A DNA stretch of 64,000 nucleotides from Sporomusa silvacetica DSM 10669 (GCF_002257705.1 NZ_LSLK01000054.1:1-64000); one strand, 5' to 3'. Shown: positions 25,691 through 36,311, counted from the stretch's first letter. Made by a program: numbers and translations. The notes: generated from the sequence alone by a model not told the origin.

Positions 25691-27247
25691 CTAAAAAATT
25701 GGATTGTGCAAACGGTCTTTCCGGTTCAATCTATGCGTAAATTTTAAGACAATTGAACCGGCAATCCCAATTAAATACTGATATTCCTTGGTATTATGAA
25801 AAACGATATAATTAATTAAACTTGGAAGTAAAAAACATACCAGGCATTTGCTAGCGAATAGTATTGCTCTATTCGAAAAAGTAACTACGCCACAAAGATA
25901 CTCGCAAAGAAACATCTCAATAAATAGAATTAAAAAAAAGGTTGCCATTGATAATAAAAAGTAGGAAGCTGATTTATGAAGAAATTTTTTATAAAAAAAA
26001 CAAGACTTTAAAACCAACGTTATTAACGATGCCAAAAAAGCGCCAAAAAACACGCCAAATAATCCATATTCTTTTACAAAAACTAATGTAAAACTTATGT
26101 TCAATACTACACCGATAATTGCGTTATTTCTGTCTTCTTTAAATAGTCCGGATACATTTACAAATTGATAAAGGGGATTTTTTATATTTGACGTAAAAAA
26201 ATTTACTGCACATACACCGACAATTGGTAATCCCAGCAGAAATTTTTCACCTAACCAAACCGTTATGAGATCATTTGTTAAACAAAATAAACTCACCGTA
26301 CATAAAGAAGTCAAGAAAAAAGATAAAAGAGTCATATTCTGTAGTGTTTCTTCCACTTTTTCCGTTGTTTCAAGCATTAATAAATTACCAATGCTCGCTT
26401 GACATGCATTTAGTACTTTATTTAAAAGACCTTGCAGCGACACCACAATCATACTGTAATTAGAATAAATACCAACTTGTACAATTCCTAAAAAAATAGA
26501 AATGATGATGTTATCTGTACTCGATATAATTGTTCCCGCCACTTTATGTATAAAAATATTTTTTATATTACTAATTATCGGGCGTATTTCCTTAGCCTCT
26601 AATTTTAGATTCGAAGCAAGAAATGGGTACAGTTTATCAACATATTTCGCAACAACATAATTATTAAAAATACTTACCATCATTGTGACAAACAAATAAA
26701 TCATATAATTTTTGAACAAATATAGTGAAATATTGGCAACAATAAAAATTAAAAACTTTAAAAAAATATCAAAATGCATTAATTTATAATTTTTTTGATC
26801 GGCGTACACAAGCGATCTTTTATAAGAAAAAAAGTATGATGATACTGTCATAATTAAAAACAACACATATGTAGTCTGGATATAATCATTGGCAAAGGTT
26901 GTTTTACCTACAATTTTTTCAAGGAACGGCAACACGCTAATTCCCAGAGCAAAGATTACACCCGCTATAATTCTGTAACTTTTCTTATAAAAATTCATTA
27001 ATTTTATAATTTGCGGTTTATCATCATGAGCTAAAGGCGTATATAGACTGTAAATAATAGAAGTAGATACCCCTAACTCAGCAATGTCCAGCAATGACAA
27101 AATATTTGTAAATAATCCATTAAGTCCCAGATATTCCTCCCCTAGAATCCCGATAAATATTTTGCGGCTCACTAAACCTAGTATGATTATTGCCGCCTGT
27201 AGAATTACACCAAAAGCCGCATTTTTTAAAGAATTACTAACTCGCAG
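25691..27247 (-). CDS. Polysaccharide flippase, Wzx/MATE-like
   Basis: This is a protein of about 518 residues with 12-14 hydrophobic segments of the polysaccharide_synt/MatE superfamily, which flips lipid-linked repeat units across the membrane. The first in-frame ATG or GTG (27172) would remove the conserved N-terminal helix. The frame is open upstream and encodes SNSLKNAAFGVILQA, the usual start of the family. The best candidate start is a CTG at 27247 with AGAGGTGG 9 nt upstream; no ATG, GTG or TTG is available in that frame. Confidence 0.8.
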   Translation of the reverse strand: MRVSNSLKNAAFGVILQAAIIILGLVSRKIFIGILGEEYLGLNGLFTNILSLLDIAELGVSTSIIYSLYTPLAHDDKPQIIKLMNFYKKSYRIIAGVIFALGISVLPFLEKIVGKTTFANDYIQTTYVLFLIMTVSSYFFSYKRSLVYADQKNYKLMHFDIFLKFLIFIVANISLYLFKNYMIYLFVTMMVSIFNNYVVAKYVDKLYPFLASNLKLEAKEIRPIISNIKNIFIHKVAGTIISSTDNIIISIFLGIVQVGIYSNYSMIVVSLQGLLNKVLNACQASIGNLLMLETTEKVEETLQNMTLLSFFLTSLCTVSLFCLTNDLITVWLGEKFLLGLPIVGVCAVNFFTSNIKNPLYQFVNVSGLFKEDRNNAIIGVVLNISFTLVFVKEYGLFGVFFGAFLASLITLVLKSCFFYKKFLHKSASYFLLSMATFFLILFIEMFLCEYLCGVVTFSNRAILFASKCLVCFLLPSLINYIVFHNTKEYQYLIGIAGSIVLKFTHRLNRKDRLHNPIF

Positions 27248-27281
27248 TTCTCCCCACCACCTCTTTATCCACTTAGCTGTT

Positions 27282-28226
27282 TTACGTTCTTAAAGCTGCT
27301 ATGTGTTCTTTTATATAATGTCCTTTTTCCTTAATAGTAAAATGCTTTGACATTAACAAATGCAAAAGGTTTTTTGCATTTCGCTGTGCAAAATAATTTC
27401 TGTAAATTTGTCTTTTACTTATCCCTATTTTTAATACCTCATTTATTTCATTGAACTTTTCAACTGATAGTAAACGCTCATCTACTGCAACCTTCATATC
27501 GAGGAGTTGCTGCTGGTAAATTTTCATTAAAGAGAACTTGGCGAAATTCTCGCTATTGGAACTACTTCGCTTATGTTTGCGATAATATACCATTACATCA
27601 GGTAAAAAGGCATTTTTACCGAGCAATAATGACCGGAAACTAATCAATTCATCTTCAGTTGGGCAAGATGGCCATAAGGCACCAAATTTGTGCATAATGG
27701 TTTTGTAAAAAGCGCGAGAGGGGGCCGGAATATTGGGAATCCCATTCTTTTTCGGCGCATCCAGGCTATAGGTTTTAAACTCCGAAACAACGGCAGAATG
27801 AAATCCGTTTTCCAATTGATTTCCGTTCTGATCAATAGCCACCATGCTAAAAGATACTGCACTGTATTCGGCATGTCTTTGTAAAAATTCAAAAGATTTT
27901 TGCGTTCTCTCCGGTAATGAAATATCATCACCATGTGCCGCGATTATAATTTCACCACGCGCAAGCTCCATATAAGCTTTATTCATATGTAAGGTGATTC
28001 CTAAATTTTTTTCATTTCTGTTTAAAATGATTTTATGTTTACCAGTATATTGCCTGGCCATGTTCTGCATAATTACAAAAGTATTATCTGTGGAACAATC
28101 ATCCGATAAAATTATTTCTAGCGGTTCATATGTTTGGGCAAGTGCACTTTCAATACTTGCCTGAATAAATTCCTCAATATTATACGCGGTTATTACATAG
28201 GAAATCAAAGGCTTTTGAGAATTCAT
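27282..28226 (-). CDS. Glycosyltransferase family 2
   Basis: This 314-residue protein has a GT-A fold (SYVITAYNIEEFIQASIESA, nucleotide-binding SDDCSTDNT, metal motif HGDD). It adds one sugar to the lipid-linked repeat unit. It overlaps the upstream glycosyltransferase by 47 bp. Donor and linkage cannot be assigned. Confidence 0.85.
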   Translation of the reverse strand: MNSQKPLISYVITAYNIEEFIQASIESALAQTYEPLEIILSDDCSTDNTFVIMQNMARQYTGKHKIILNRNEKNLGITLHMNKAYMELARGEIIIAAHGDDISLPERTQKSFEFLQRHAEYSAVSFSMVAIDQNGNQLENGFHSAVVSEFKTYSLDAPKKNGIPNIPAPSRAFYKTIMHKFGALWPSCPTEDELISFRSLLLGKNAFLPDVMVYYRKHKRSSSNSENFAKFSLMKIYQQQLLDMKVAVDERLLSVEKFNEINEVLKIGISKRQIYRNYFAQRNAKNLLHLLMSKHFTIKEKGHYIKEHIAALRT

Positions 28227-29229
28227 AACTATCCCTTCTTTGTAATATTCTTCTTACGCGATTTTTTAACTTAAAATAGAGTAATATTAAATAAATAGAC
28301 CTACTTTTCAATACATAGTAAAGTATACTTTTTGTTCTTTTTTGTTGTGCATCAGTAATATATTTTCTTGTTAAGTTATCCTCTAAAATCTCATGTAATT
28401 TTTGATTTATTATGTCTTTCTCTTGTAAGGGGAAATTTACCAAAGTACTTACGATATCATTTAGCATCCGTTCAATCCGGTCATGCAAATCGTAGTTTAT
28501 GTCCTTTTTCTCGATAAATTCTTTTATCGTTTCATATAATCGTTTTTGTACATCAAAGTAATCTATCGAGACATTTTTACTGAGTGTAGAGTTTTGTTTT
28601 ACATAGAAATATAATGGCAAATTACAAATGTAACACCTTTCGCAGTAGTACAAATAGGCGATATTAAAACATAGATCTTCGCCCAAATTCATGGTTTTAT
28701 CAAACACAATATGATTATCTCTTAGTACTTTTGTTTTGAATAATTTATTCCACGGCGAATATAGTAAATCACTTCCAATAATATGTTTAAAAATTTCTTT
28801 AACGGTACCGCTATAGCCATGTGGCAGTGAGTAAGCTATACATGTTGTTAACGTGCATTTTGGGGAAACTACTGCATAATACCCACAAATTGCAATATCG
28901 GCGCCTATCGTACAGCCCTTATAGAGCTCTTCCAGGTAAAATGCACTGACATAATCATCACTATCGATAAACACAAGATAGTCGCCTTCCGCATTGTAGA
29001 TACCCGTATTTCTAGCAGCACTTACCCCTTCATTCTTCTGATGTATCACCCGCACCCGGGGATCTTTTTGCATATATTCATCACACATTATGGGACTTTT
29101 ATCGGGAGAGCCATCGTCAACTAAAATAAGCTCAAAGTCTGAAAAAGATTGATTTAAAATAGATTCTACACATTTACGCAAGTAGTTTTCAGCTTGGTAA
29201 ACAGGTACGACTACACTTATTTTAGGCAC
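28180..29229 (-). CDS. Glycosyltransferase family 2
   Basis: This 349-residue protein starts MPKISVVVPVYQAENYLRKC, with LVDDGSPDKS and metal-binding FIDSDD. It is a close paralogue of the next gene upstream, with the same layout of N-terminal GT-A domain and helical C-terminus, so the pair probably arose by duplication. It overlaps that gene by 13 bp. Confidence 0.85.
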   Translation of the reverse strand: MPKISVVVPVYQAENYLRKCVESILNQSFSDFELILVDDGSPDKSPIMCDEYMQKDPRVRVIHQKNEGVSAARNTGIYNAEGDYLVFIDSDDYVSAFYLEELYKGCTIGADIAICGYYAVVSPKCTLTTCIAYSLPHGYSGTVKEIFKHIIGSDLLYSPWNKLFKTKVLRDNHIVFDKTMNLGEDLCFNIAYLYYCERCYICNLPLYFYVKQNSTLSKNVSIDYFDVQKRLYETIKEFIEKKDINYDLHDRIERMLNDIVSTLVNFPLQEKDIINQKLHEILEDNLTRKYITDAQQKRTKSILYYVLKSRSIYLILLYFKLKNRVRRILQRRDSYEFSKAFDFLCNNRV

Positions 29230-30239
29230 ATAATCACCCTCATTCGTTTATACCAATATAACAACCAATACATTTTGCATCTACACATAATATAGAGTAA
29301 TTTTTGTCCGTTCCTCATCAAATTAATGTTAATGCTTTTAAGTAATTCTCCCGTTTCAGCGTAATTTAAAATATTCATTATCTCATTGATACCTAATTGA
29401 CTATTGCTATTTTTTGCAGCATTTTCAATACAATAGCAGATACTGCCAAATAAATTAAAATGTAAGCGTGTTTTTGCTTCTTTACTTAAACTATTTTTTT
29501 GTACGTAATCCAGGCAATAATAATAACGGTTTATCAATAGATTCCAAGCATCTTTTCGATAACTGTTGGTAAGTGATTGTTCATTTTGCCAATAGTAATA
29601 TAAAGGCTCATTTACAATAGAAATCTTCTTACATCTGGCAGCGATAATTAAATTTAATAAATCGTCTTCTGTAAAAAATTCTCTCTCTGATACAAAACAA
29701 TCTTCTCCTAAAATACCTGCCCTAAATAACCGCATCCATACAAATCCAGGCACATTTATATAATCTTTGGCAAATATCTTACCGAGCAATGGTAGAACAA
29801 TATTATCATTTATCTCCTCTTGTTCTATTATTTCTTTACGATACGACAAACGATATTCTATACAATTATTACTCATTACCGTATAATAACCGCACATAGA
29901 GAGATCAGAATCATGTAGGCGGCATGAAACATACAGTTTTTCTATCATGTCTTCCGCGATATAATCATCACTATCAATAAAACTGATATAATCGCCTTTT
30001 GCCTGCCGAAAACCGGCAAGCCTAGCGCTGGTTAAACCACCATTCTTTTTATGTATTACCTGAATTCGGTTATCTTTTTTTTCGTAGGCATCACAAATTG
30101 CGGGACATTGGTCAGGAGAGCCATCGTTTACCAGAATAAGTTGAAAATCTTTAAACGTTTGTACAAGGATCGAATCAATACATCTATGTAAATATGCTTC
30201 CACCTTATATACGGGAACGATAATTGTTATCTTTGGCAA
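29217..30239 (-). CDS. Glycosyltransferase family 2
   Basis: This 340-residue GT-A enzyme (ITIIVPVYKVEAYLHRC, LVNDGSPDQC, FIDSDD) starts at a TTG at 30239. That start gives MPKITIIVPVYK, matching the paralogue at 28180, and has GGGGGTGAG a few bases upstream. The longer frame to 30281 adds an unrelated N-terminus. It overlaps the pyruvyl transferase gene by 35 bp. Confidence 0.83.
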   Translation of the reverse strand: MPKITIIVPVYKVEAYLHRCIDSILVQTFKDFQLILVNDGSPDQCPAICDAYEKKDNRIQVIHKKNGGLTSARLAGFRQAKGDYISFIDSDDYIAEDMIEKLYVSCRLHDSDLSMCGYYTVMSNNCIEYRLSYRKEIIEQEEINDNIVLPLLGKIFAKDYINVPGFVWMRLFRAGILGEDCFVSEREFFTEDDLLNLIIAARCKKISIVNEPLYYYWQNEQSLTNSYRKDAWNLLINRYYYCLDYVQKNSLSKEAKTRLHFNLFGSICYCIENAAKNSNSQLGINEIMNILNYAETGELLKSININLMRNGQKLLYIMCRCKMYWLLYWYKRMRVIMCLK

Positions 30240-31377
30240 ACATCTCACCCCCATTCGTTTTGTCGCAGCAAGAAAGCGCATTGTTTAAATAGGCTAAAGA
30301 ATGCTGCCTAAACTCCTCAATCCTTTTGTTTGGCTCACGGTAATCAATAGTAAGAATCGTATCCAAATTAGGAATCTCTTTAAGGATCCGCTGTGATAAA
30401 CCAATTCTTTCTAAATAATCAGTTTTTCTACTATCGTTATTATTGTCCGCTGCTTTATTTCTTGAAACAGCAGTAAAAAAAGGTCTATTAAATATAGTAG
30501 AAAACGCCGTGCCATGGAAGGAGTTGGTATAAACCAAAGACGCATGTTTAAATAATCCGAGAAATTCACCAGGTCCTGTATCAAATGCATGATGATAAGG
30601 TTTTAAATAATCGCGCATATATTCATTTAAAATAACAACTTCCAATCCGGTTTGCTGTTTAAAAAAATTCAGCAAGCTTCTATTACCGTGATTATTTTCC
30701 AGAAAATATGCCAGCATATAAGGTTTTTTTATTTTGGGTTCAATTGTTATCTCATCCCAATATTTTTTATCAAGCAAAATAACAGGGTCGCAAACAATAT
30801 CAACTTTTTTAGGCGTAAGAGTTCGTAATAATTGAGCACCTTGTTTTTCTCTAACAGCGATAGAATTAATATTCTGCAACAATCTAGCAATTAGTTTTAG
30901 CGTATATTCATCAAATTCTGTCCTTCCTAAACTTGGCGCATAAGCTATTTTCGGTTTATTATTTTTTAGAAAGTCTAAATAATAGGCGGTTTCAAATTCC
31001 TGGCAAATCGGATTCCATATTTGGTCACTGCCACAAATATAAAAATCATAATCAAAATCTTCCTGAGCCAACTGAACCCCGCTTTGGAATTCTTTTTTTG
31101 TTATCGGCAGTACATTTTGAATAAAGCTTTCATATTTGTTAAACCGTGTTTTTAGTTGCCGATAGATCAGTGCTGCAAATATGGTTCTAGCAACGCCGCG
31201 AAAGCCAGACGTGAATTGGAAAATTTTATATGCTTTTCTTTGCCTGCTATTGCGAAGATTAATGATTTCTACTTGATGATTCCCTATCACTTCAAGTTGT
31301 TTTGACAAGGCATATGCCTGTAATACCGAGCCATAATTATGTGAACCGTGGAATGTCAGTATTCCTATTTTAGCCAT
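30205..31377 (-). CDS. Polysaccharide pyruvyl transferase family protein
   Basis: This 390-residue protein begins at the ATG at 31377 (MAKIGILTFHGSHNYGSVLQ) behind AAAGGGTG. The 'GS.NYGS.LQAYAL' start and FYICGSDQIWNP block mark the PS_pyruv_trans family, which adds a pyruvate ketal from phosphoenolpyruvate to a sugar. Pyruvylation would make the polymer acidic. Confidence 0.85.
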   Translation of the reverse strand: MAKIGILTFHGSHNYGSVLQAYALSKQLEVIGNHQVEIINLRNSRQRKAYKIFQFTSGFRGVARTIFAALIYRQLKTRFNKYESFIQNVLPITKKEFQSGVQLAQEDFDYDFYICGSDQIWNPICQEFETAYYLDFLKNNKPKIAYAPSLGRTEFDEYTLKLIARLLQNINSIAVREKQGAQLLRTLTPKKVDIVCDPVILLDKKYWDEITIEPKIKKPYMLAYFLENNHGNRSLLNFFKQQTGLEVVILNEYMRDYLKPYHHAFDTGPGEFLGLFKHASLVYTNSFHGTAFSTIFNRPFFTAVSRNKAADNNNDSRKTDYLERIGLSQRILKEIPNLDTILTIDYREPNKRIEEFRQHSLAYLNNALSCCDKTNGGEMFAKDNNYRSRI

Positions 31378-31393
31378 ACAAACACCCTTTCTG

Positions 31394-32104
31394 TTACTTT
31401 CTATGAACCCAGGCAAAACAATCCTTACCAAAAGCTCTGTGGAAAATCCTGGTGATTTTACTCCTTATTCTATACTTAGGCTCTATCCATGATTTCGAAA
31501 ACCAATGTATCGTATGAGTATTGGAACTTTTGTATAATACTCCCGTAGCATCGTCTAACGGACAAAAATAATCTCTGGGATAAAGCACAAAGTTATGAAC
31601 AACCTGCAAACTGCCATCTTTTATTAATCCGTATTTCTCTAAGGTGTTTGTAATAATATGGACGTTTGTCGTCATATCCATTTCACCGCTTGCGTTAATA
31701 AATTCCTTGCTTTCGTAGTAATCCAAAAGTTCTTTGAATAAAGGAAATTTTTTTTCACAAGCCATAATACCGGTAGGTACATGCGCAGGTGATTCAAAAC
31801 CGGAAAATGCATTGTGCTGCAAAAATACATTTAATGGTTTTACTACTTCAACATCTGTGTCCATGTAAATTCCACCGTGATAATACAATGCATGCAAACG
31901 GACATAATCTGTTATAAACGCATACTTTTTCTTCTCATAGGCCTGCTTAACATAACGATTGCAGTTTATAGTAAAATTATTTTCATTCCATTCAATTAAT
32001 TCATAATCCGGACAATACTTACGCCAACTTTCCATGCACTTGGCTGCAAGTTTAGGCTTTTGCCCATAGCCAAACCAACAGTAATGTATTTTTTTAGGTA
32101 TCAT
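31394..32104 (-). CDS. Glycosyltransferase with DXD motif (GT32/OCH1-like)
   Basis: This 236-residue protein starts MIPKKIHYCWFGYGQKP and carries the metal-binding DTDVEVV. This is the pattern of capsular glycosyltransferases related to GT32. It sits between the pyruvyl transferase and the polymerase in the same operon. Confidence 0.85.
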   Translation of the reverse strand: MIPKKIHYCWFGYGQKPKLAAKCMESWRKYCPDYELIEWNENNFTINCNRYVKQAYEKKKYAFITDYVRLHALYYHGGIYMDTDVEVVKPLNVFLQHNAFSGFESPAHVPTGIMACEKKFPLFKELLDYYESKEFINASGEMDMTTNVHIITNTLEKYGLIKDGSLQVVHNFVLYPRDYFCPLDDATGVLYKSSNTHTIHWFSKSWIEPKYRIRSKITRIFHRAFGKDCFAWVHRK

Positions 32105-32124
32105 AAAATGCTCCCTTATATCTT

Positions 32125-33240
32125 TTAGTTTATATAAAGATCGAGTACATCACTTATATAATATGAATCCCAAACAACAGCCATCTGGAAATAAAACCAT
32201 GTAGTATAACCTAGAATAATACCAGCATAAAGTACTGTTCTTTCCTGCTTTTGATACAGTTCTGTTAAGATTAACGGGTATAAAAGTAAATTATATATAT
32301 CAAAGTAAGCGGCTACCCGGCCAATAAAGATACCGCCCATTGCTGTTGATAGCAGCATAAAACAAAAATTAAAAGCTGACATGTTAATACATATATTTAA
32401 GAGTTTATTGTTAAATTCCGCTACTTTTCTTTTTTTCCATAATGTCAACAATAATGGTATGCCCGCAACGATAAGCCTAAAAATACTAGACCCTTGGATT
32501 TCCGCTATCATATTTGTATAACCGGCATACTGTGTTGCTTCCAGTATGTCATCACCAAAAAAGAGCAGGTCTTTAATAAAGAAAAATACAATGAAAAATA
32601 CTACAATTATAGTTAACATTTGTTTTGACCAAGGTTTAGATTGACACAATAAACAAAATGGTAACATAATAATCGCTGACCCATGTATCGTTGACAAAAG
32701 CAACACCAACAGAATATATGTCTTATAACTTTTTTGCAAAAGCAAGTTTAGCGATAAAAACAATAGACTAATGGCAATAAACTGTCTCATACCATTTAGA
32801 AGCCATGTAAATTGTGCTGTAGCTACAAATAAAAATGTGCTTAATTCAAACATCGGCGAATATTTGTACAAGGGAGCCATAACCGCTAATCCACTAATTA
32901 ATGCGATGATAAATAACCATAACTGAAAATCTTCCGATATGAATTTTTTTATTAAATAGGAAAATAGTGTGAACCCTTTGTCACGGCTTGTATCGGAAAA
33001 TATTCCTTCCAAAAAATCATCGGGAATATTCTCATAGAAAAATATGTATGTATTAGTGTCTGCCACCCCGCTTCTAAGCCCGGCAAAAATAATAATAATG
33101 CCAAAAGCCAAACAAGCAATGAAAAGATTTGCCCTTTTAGAAAGCTCTCCCCCTTCTGCTAAAGAGCTTTCTCTCGGGAATAACCGCCATAAACTTGCAA
33201 TAAAAAAAGACCAAATTAATATATTCCAATATACAGCCAT
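32125..33240 (-). CDS. EpsG-like polysaccharide polymerase (Wzy role)
   Basis: This 371-residue membrane protein has about ten hydrophobic segments and the EpsG hallmarks FAGLRSGVADTNTYIFFYE and LLNGMRQFIAISLLFLS. EpsG proteins take the Wzy role, joining repeat units at the outer face of the inner membrane. With OPX, Wzz and flippase present, a Wzx/Wzy-type pathway is complete. Confidence 0.85.
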   Translation of the reverse strand: MAVYWNILIWSFFIASLWRLFPRESSLAEGGELSKRANLFIACLAFGIIIIFAGLRSGVADTNTYIFFYENIPDDFLEGIFSDTSRDKGFTLFSYLIKKFISEDFQLWLFIIALISGLAVMAPLYKYSPMFELSTFLFVATAQFTWLLNGMRQFIAISLLFLSLNLLLQKSYKTYILLVLLLSTIHGSAIIMLPFCLLCQSKPWSKQMLTIIVVFFIVFFFIKDLLFFGDDILEATQYAGYTNMIAEIQGSSIFRLIVAGIPLLLTLWKKRKVAEFNNKLLNICINMSAFNFCFMLLSTAMGGIFIGRVAAYFDIYNLLLYPLILTELYQKQERTVLYAGIILGYTTWFYFQMAVVWDSYYISDVLDLYIN

Positions 33241-33283
33241 AAAAAAATGCTCCTTATTAGCAATCTAAAACAGTATCTTTATG

Positions 33284-34087
33284 TCAACCATCTCTATAAT
33301 TGTGATAAAGCTTCATAATTGGAGACGGTATTAAACCACTGATGATTGGTTTTAATAAAAATATGTAATCTTTAGCAGGGTATCCCAATAACTTAAATCC
33401 TTTATAACATACGATCGCTGCATTTAGGCTATACAAAAATTTCCTTCGCTTAAAATCCTTAAGGCTTTCTCTCACTTTATACAGGGGAATTTGCAAATTG
33501 TAGCCTGTAAAACCCGCTTTATAAAATCTAAACCATAAATCAACATCTTCACAGTGCGTTACTTCTTTATGTACCCGATAGCCGCCGAGTTGCTCGTAGG
33601 CTGTCCTCCTCATCATTATTGTTGCATGCGCAAAAGGAGTATTGTATAAAAGATATGATTTATCCGGCTTTTCAACCGCATACTTTATACCCTTTTCGCC
33701 CGTTTCATCGAAAGAAATCATCTGGGTTCCAACAACTTGGTACTCCGGATTAGCACTCAAAAAAGCAACTTGCTTTTCAAATCTTTCAGGTAAAGAAATA
33801 TCGTCGCCATCCATACGCGCAATATATTCACCAGTTGCATATTGTAAACAATGATTTAACGTTGCCGCCAAACCAAGATTTTTTTCATTTTTTAATAATT
33901 TAATTTTTCCCTGATACTTGCTGGCGTATTGTTGGGCTATTTTAAATGTAGTATCTGTTGAACCGTCATCACACAAGACAAGTTCCCAATTCGTATAGGT
34001 TTGGTTTATTATTGAATCGATGCTTTCTTTTAAAGTTGCTTCACAATTATAAATTCCCATAATAACAGATACCGTTTTTTTATCCAT
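33284..34087 (-). CDS. Glycosyltransferase family 2
   Basis: This 267-residue GT-A protein (SVIMGIYNCEATLKESIDSI, LCDDGSTDTT, RMDGDDISLPER) is shorter than the other GT2 proteins here because it lacks the long helical C-terminus. It is one sugar-adding step of the repeat unit. Confidence 0.85.
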   Translation of the reverse strand: MDKKTVSVIMGIYNCEATLKESIDSIINQTYTNWELVLCDDGSTDTTFKIAQQYASKYQGKIKLLKNEKNLGLAATLNHCLQYATGEYIARMDGDDISLPERFEKQVAFLSANPEYQVVGTQMISFDETGEKGIKYAVEKPDKSYLLYNTPFAHATIMMRRTAYEQLGGYRVHKEVTHCEDVDLWFRFYKAGFTGYNLQIPLYKVRESLKDFKRRKFLYSLNAAIVCYKGFKLLGYPAKDYIFLLKPIISGLIPSPIMKLYHNYRDG

Positions 34088-34089
34088 GC

Positions 34090-35223
34090 TTACACCCTCA
34101 TTACGCTTTCATACTGAGTTATGTAAAATTGCTCAAGCCATTTTGCATTAGCTTTAATATCGTAACCTTTACTTATAATCCTCTCTCTAGTATCTGCTCT
34201 AGAATATCTGGCGTTGTCCACAATGATGCCAGCCCACTCCTTAGCTGATTTTGCTAAAGGAATTGTATAATATAATTCATCTATTAGTTTTGCATCATTC
34301 GGTACAGTATCTGATACAAAGCATTTTAATCCTGCTGCTTGTGCCTCAACAAGAACAAACGGTAGCCCCTCATAAAGTGATGGTAATAAAAATACATCCA
34401 ATGCGTTTTCTATTCTGCCGATATCCTTTCGAACTCCTAAAAAAAGCACTTTGTTCGCCAGACCTAAATTACTAACCTTTGCTGTAATTTTAGCTTTTAA
34501 TTCTCCGTCGCCAACTAAAACCAACTTCGCATTGTTTTTCAACTTCACGATCTCATGAAATATCTCAATTAAGAAATCGTGGTTTTTTGCCTCACCAAAT
34601 TTGGCTATATTACCCACAACGAAATTGTCATTTACTTGGAGCTCGTTACGAATATCATTCCGTATTGCTGCATTATACTTGAATAAAGCGGTATCTATTG
34701 CATTAGGCATAATCATGACACTGTCTTTATTGTGCTTTCCAAAAAGCCAAATACCCGCCTTCTTACCACAGGCAAACCTGTGGGTACAACACGTATTTAA
34801 AAATGGCTTTGCCAGTATTTTTATCATGGCCTTCCAATTCTTATCGTAATTTGTACCATGACTGTGGGCAATTCGCACCGGTACACCCGCAGCCTTCGCT
34901 GCCATGAGGTAAAAAACGCTCGTTATGTCGGAATGAGCGTGAATTACTTTATACTCAGCGTTTTGTTTAAAAAATTTGTACAGTTCCACTAGAAACAGCT
35001 TATGGGTATTTGCATTATAGATCGGTAACCGATAGACTTTCCCCCCCAAACGCAAAATTTCTTTCCCGTAATAATTGGAATCTTCCTCAGATAGTCTTAC
35101 CATGAAATCAAACTGTACCTTGCTGCGGTCAATAAACCTATAGTAATTCATGATTAAAGCCTCCATCCCCCCTAGGGATATAGAACCCACATTTTGCAAT
35201 ATGCGTATCGGATATTTCTTCAC
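34090..35223 (-). CDS. Glycosyltransferase family 4 (EpsF-like)
   Basis: This 377-residue GT-B fold protein has NVGSISLGGMEALIMNYY at the N-terminus and the GT4 donor site LPSLYEGLPFVLVEAQAAG with the E-x7-E pair. It resembles EpsF-type enzymes in this class of loci. Its stop is a few bases before the next GT2 gene, and its start overlaps the upstream GT4 gene. Confidence 0.87.
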   Translation of the reverse strand: MKKYPIRILQNVGSISLGGMEALIMNYYRFIDRSKVQFDFMVRLSEEDSNYYGKEILRLGGKVYRLPIYNANTHKLFLVELYKFFKQNAEYKVIHAHSDITSVFYLMAAKAAGVPVRIAHSHGTNYDKNWKAMIKILAKPFLNTCCTHRFACGKKAGIWLFGKHNKDSVMIMPNAIDTALFKYNAAIRNDIRNELQVNDNFVVGNIAKFGEAKNHDFLIEIFHEIVKLKNNAKLVLVGDGELKAKITAKVSNLGLANKVLFLGVRKDIGRIENALDVFLLPSLYEGLPFVLVEAQAAGLKCFVSDTVPNDAKLIDELYYTIPLAKSAKEWAGIIVDNARYSRADTRERIISKGYDIKANAKWLEQFYITQYESVMRV

Positions 35224-36311
35224 ATTGTAAGCTCCTTTAAGGTCATCTCGACAACTTTATGCTTATCAAAGGAAGCTTCCATATGCCGTCTTGCCAGTTG
35301 GCCCATTTTTACTTTAACTTTATAAGGCAGCTCGATAAATTGTTTGATTTTCAAATACAAATCAATATTGTCTTTGACATTAGCCAGTAATCCCGACTTG
35401 CCCTCAATGACTGCTTCCTTACAACCATAAATATTACTTGTAATCAAAGGGCGTCCCATGGAGGCACTTTCCAATAATGTATTAGACATTCCTTCATGAT
35501 AAGATGGCAAAATAATACAGTGTGCTCTTTTTATATAAGGTTTAACATCCGGCTGAAAACCATAATATTTTATTAATCTTCTATTTTCTAAATCGGCAAC
35601 AATATCTTTATAATTATCTTCATACCAACCAATAAAGCCAAATTCTATGGCATCATATCTTGGCTTTAATCTTTTAATAGCATAAAACAATTCATCTACG
35701 CCTTTTTCTTTCATAATCCTGCCAATAAATAGGAATCTGACAATACCGTCCGGCGGATATTCGCAAAAGGGAAAATCATAAAGATTAACACCCGCACCAG
35801 GCATTACGATGGTTTTCTCTAAAGGAATAATTTGCGTTTGCGTAAATAGACTACGATTCCCTACATTTTCAAAAAAAACTTTTTTTGCCTTATCCACTGA
35901 TATTTTGTACAAAAAAACCACCAACTTCTTAAGCAAGCTACTTAAGTAAAAAGCTGACCCTAAACCGGTAACATTAACAAAATAATCTTTCTTTTTTATT
36001 TTGCATGCAAGAGAACCATAAATATTAGGCTTAATCGTATAGGTAATTACTTTGTCCGGGTTAGTTTTTCTTAATAGGTTTAGGTACCGGATCAATAGTG
36101 AAAAATCGGAAGAAGGATCTATCCCTCTACGGTTCATCTCCGTGATAATAACTCTACACCCATATGATTCCAGCAGTTTTATATTTTCCTCATCAGTTGG
36201 CGGAATAGAAACGAGTACCGTGTTGCCTGCCTTAACAAGTTCTTTAATCAATTCACGCCGGAAGATCCTTAACGTGTTATAATGGTTGGCTAAAATCAAT
36301 ATTTTACTCAT
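35220..36311 (-). CDS. Glycosyltransferase family 4 (EpsD-like)
   Basis: This 363-residue GT-B protein has ILILANHYNTLRIFRRELI at the start, VNVTGLGSAFY in the acceptor domain and LPSYHEGMSNTLLESASMG in the donor site. Relatives often add the second sugar after the initiating phosphosugar transferase. It overlaps the transketolase gene by 8 bp. Confidence 0.87.
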   Translation of the reverse strand: MSKILILANHYNTLRIFRRELIKELVKAGNTVLVSIPPTDEENIKLLESYGCRVIITEMNRRGIDPSSDFSLLIRYLNLLRKTNPDKVITYTIKPNIYGSLACKIKKKDYFVNVTGLGSAFYLSSLLKKLVVFLYKISVDKAKKVFFENVGNRSLFTQTQIIPLEKTIVMPGAGVNLYDFPFCEYPPDGIVRFLFIGRIMKEKGVDELFYAIKRLKPRYDAIEFGFIGWYEDNYKDIVADLENRRLIKYYGFQPDVKPYIKRAHCIILPSYHEGMSNTLLESASMGRPLITSNIYGCKEAVIEGKSGLLANVKDNIDLYLKIKQFIELPYKVKVKMGQLARRHMEASFDKHKVVEMTLKELTM

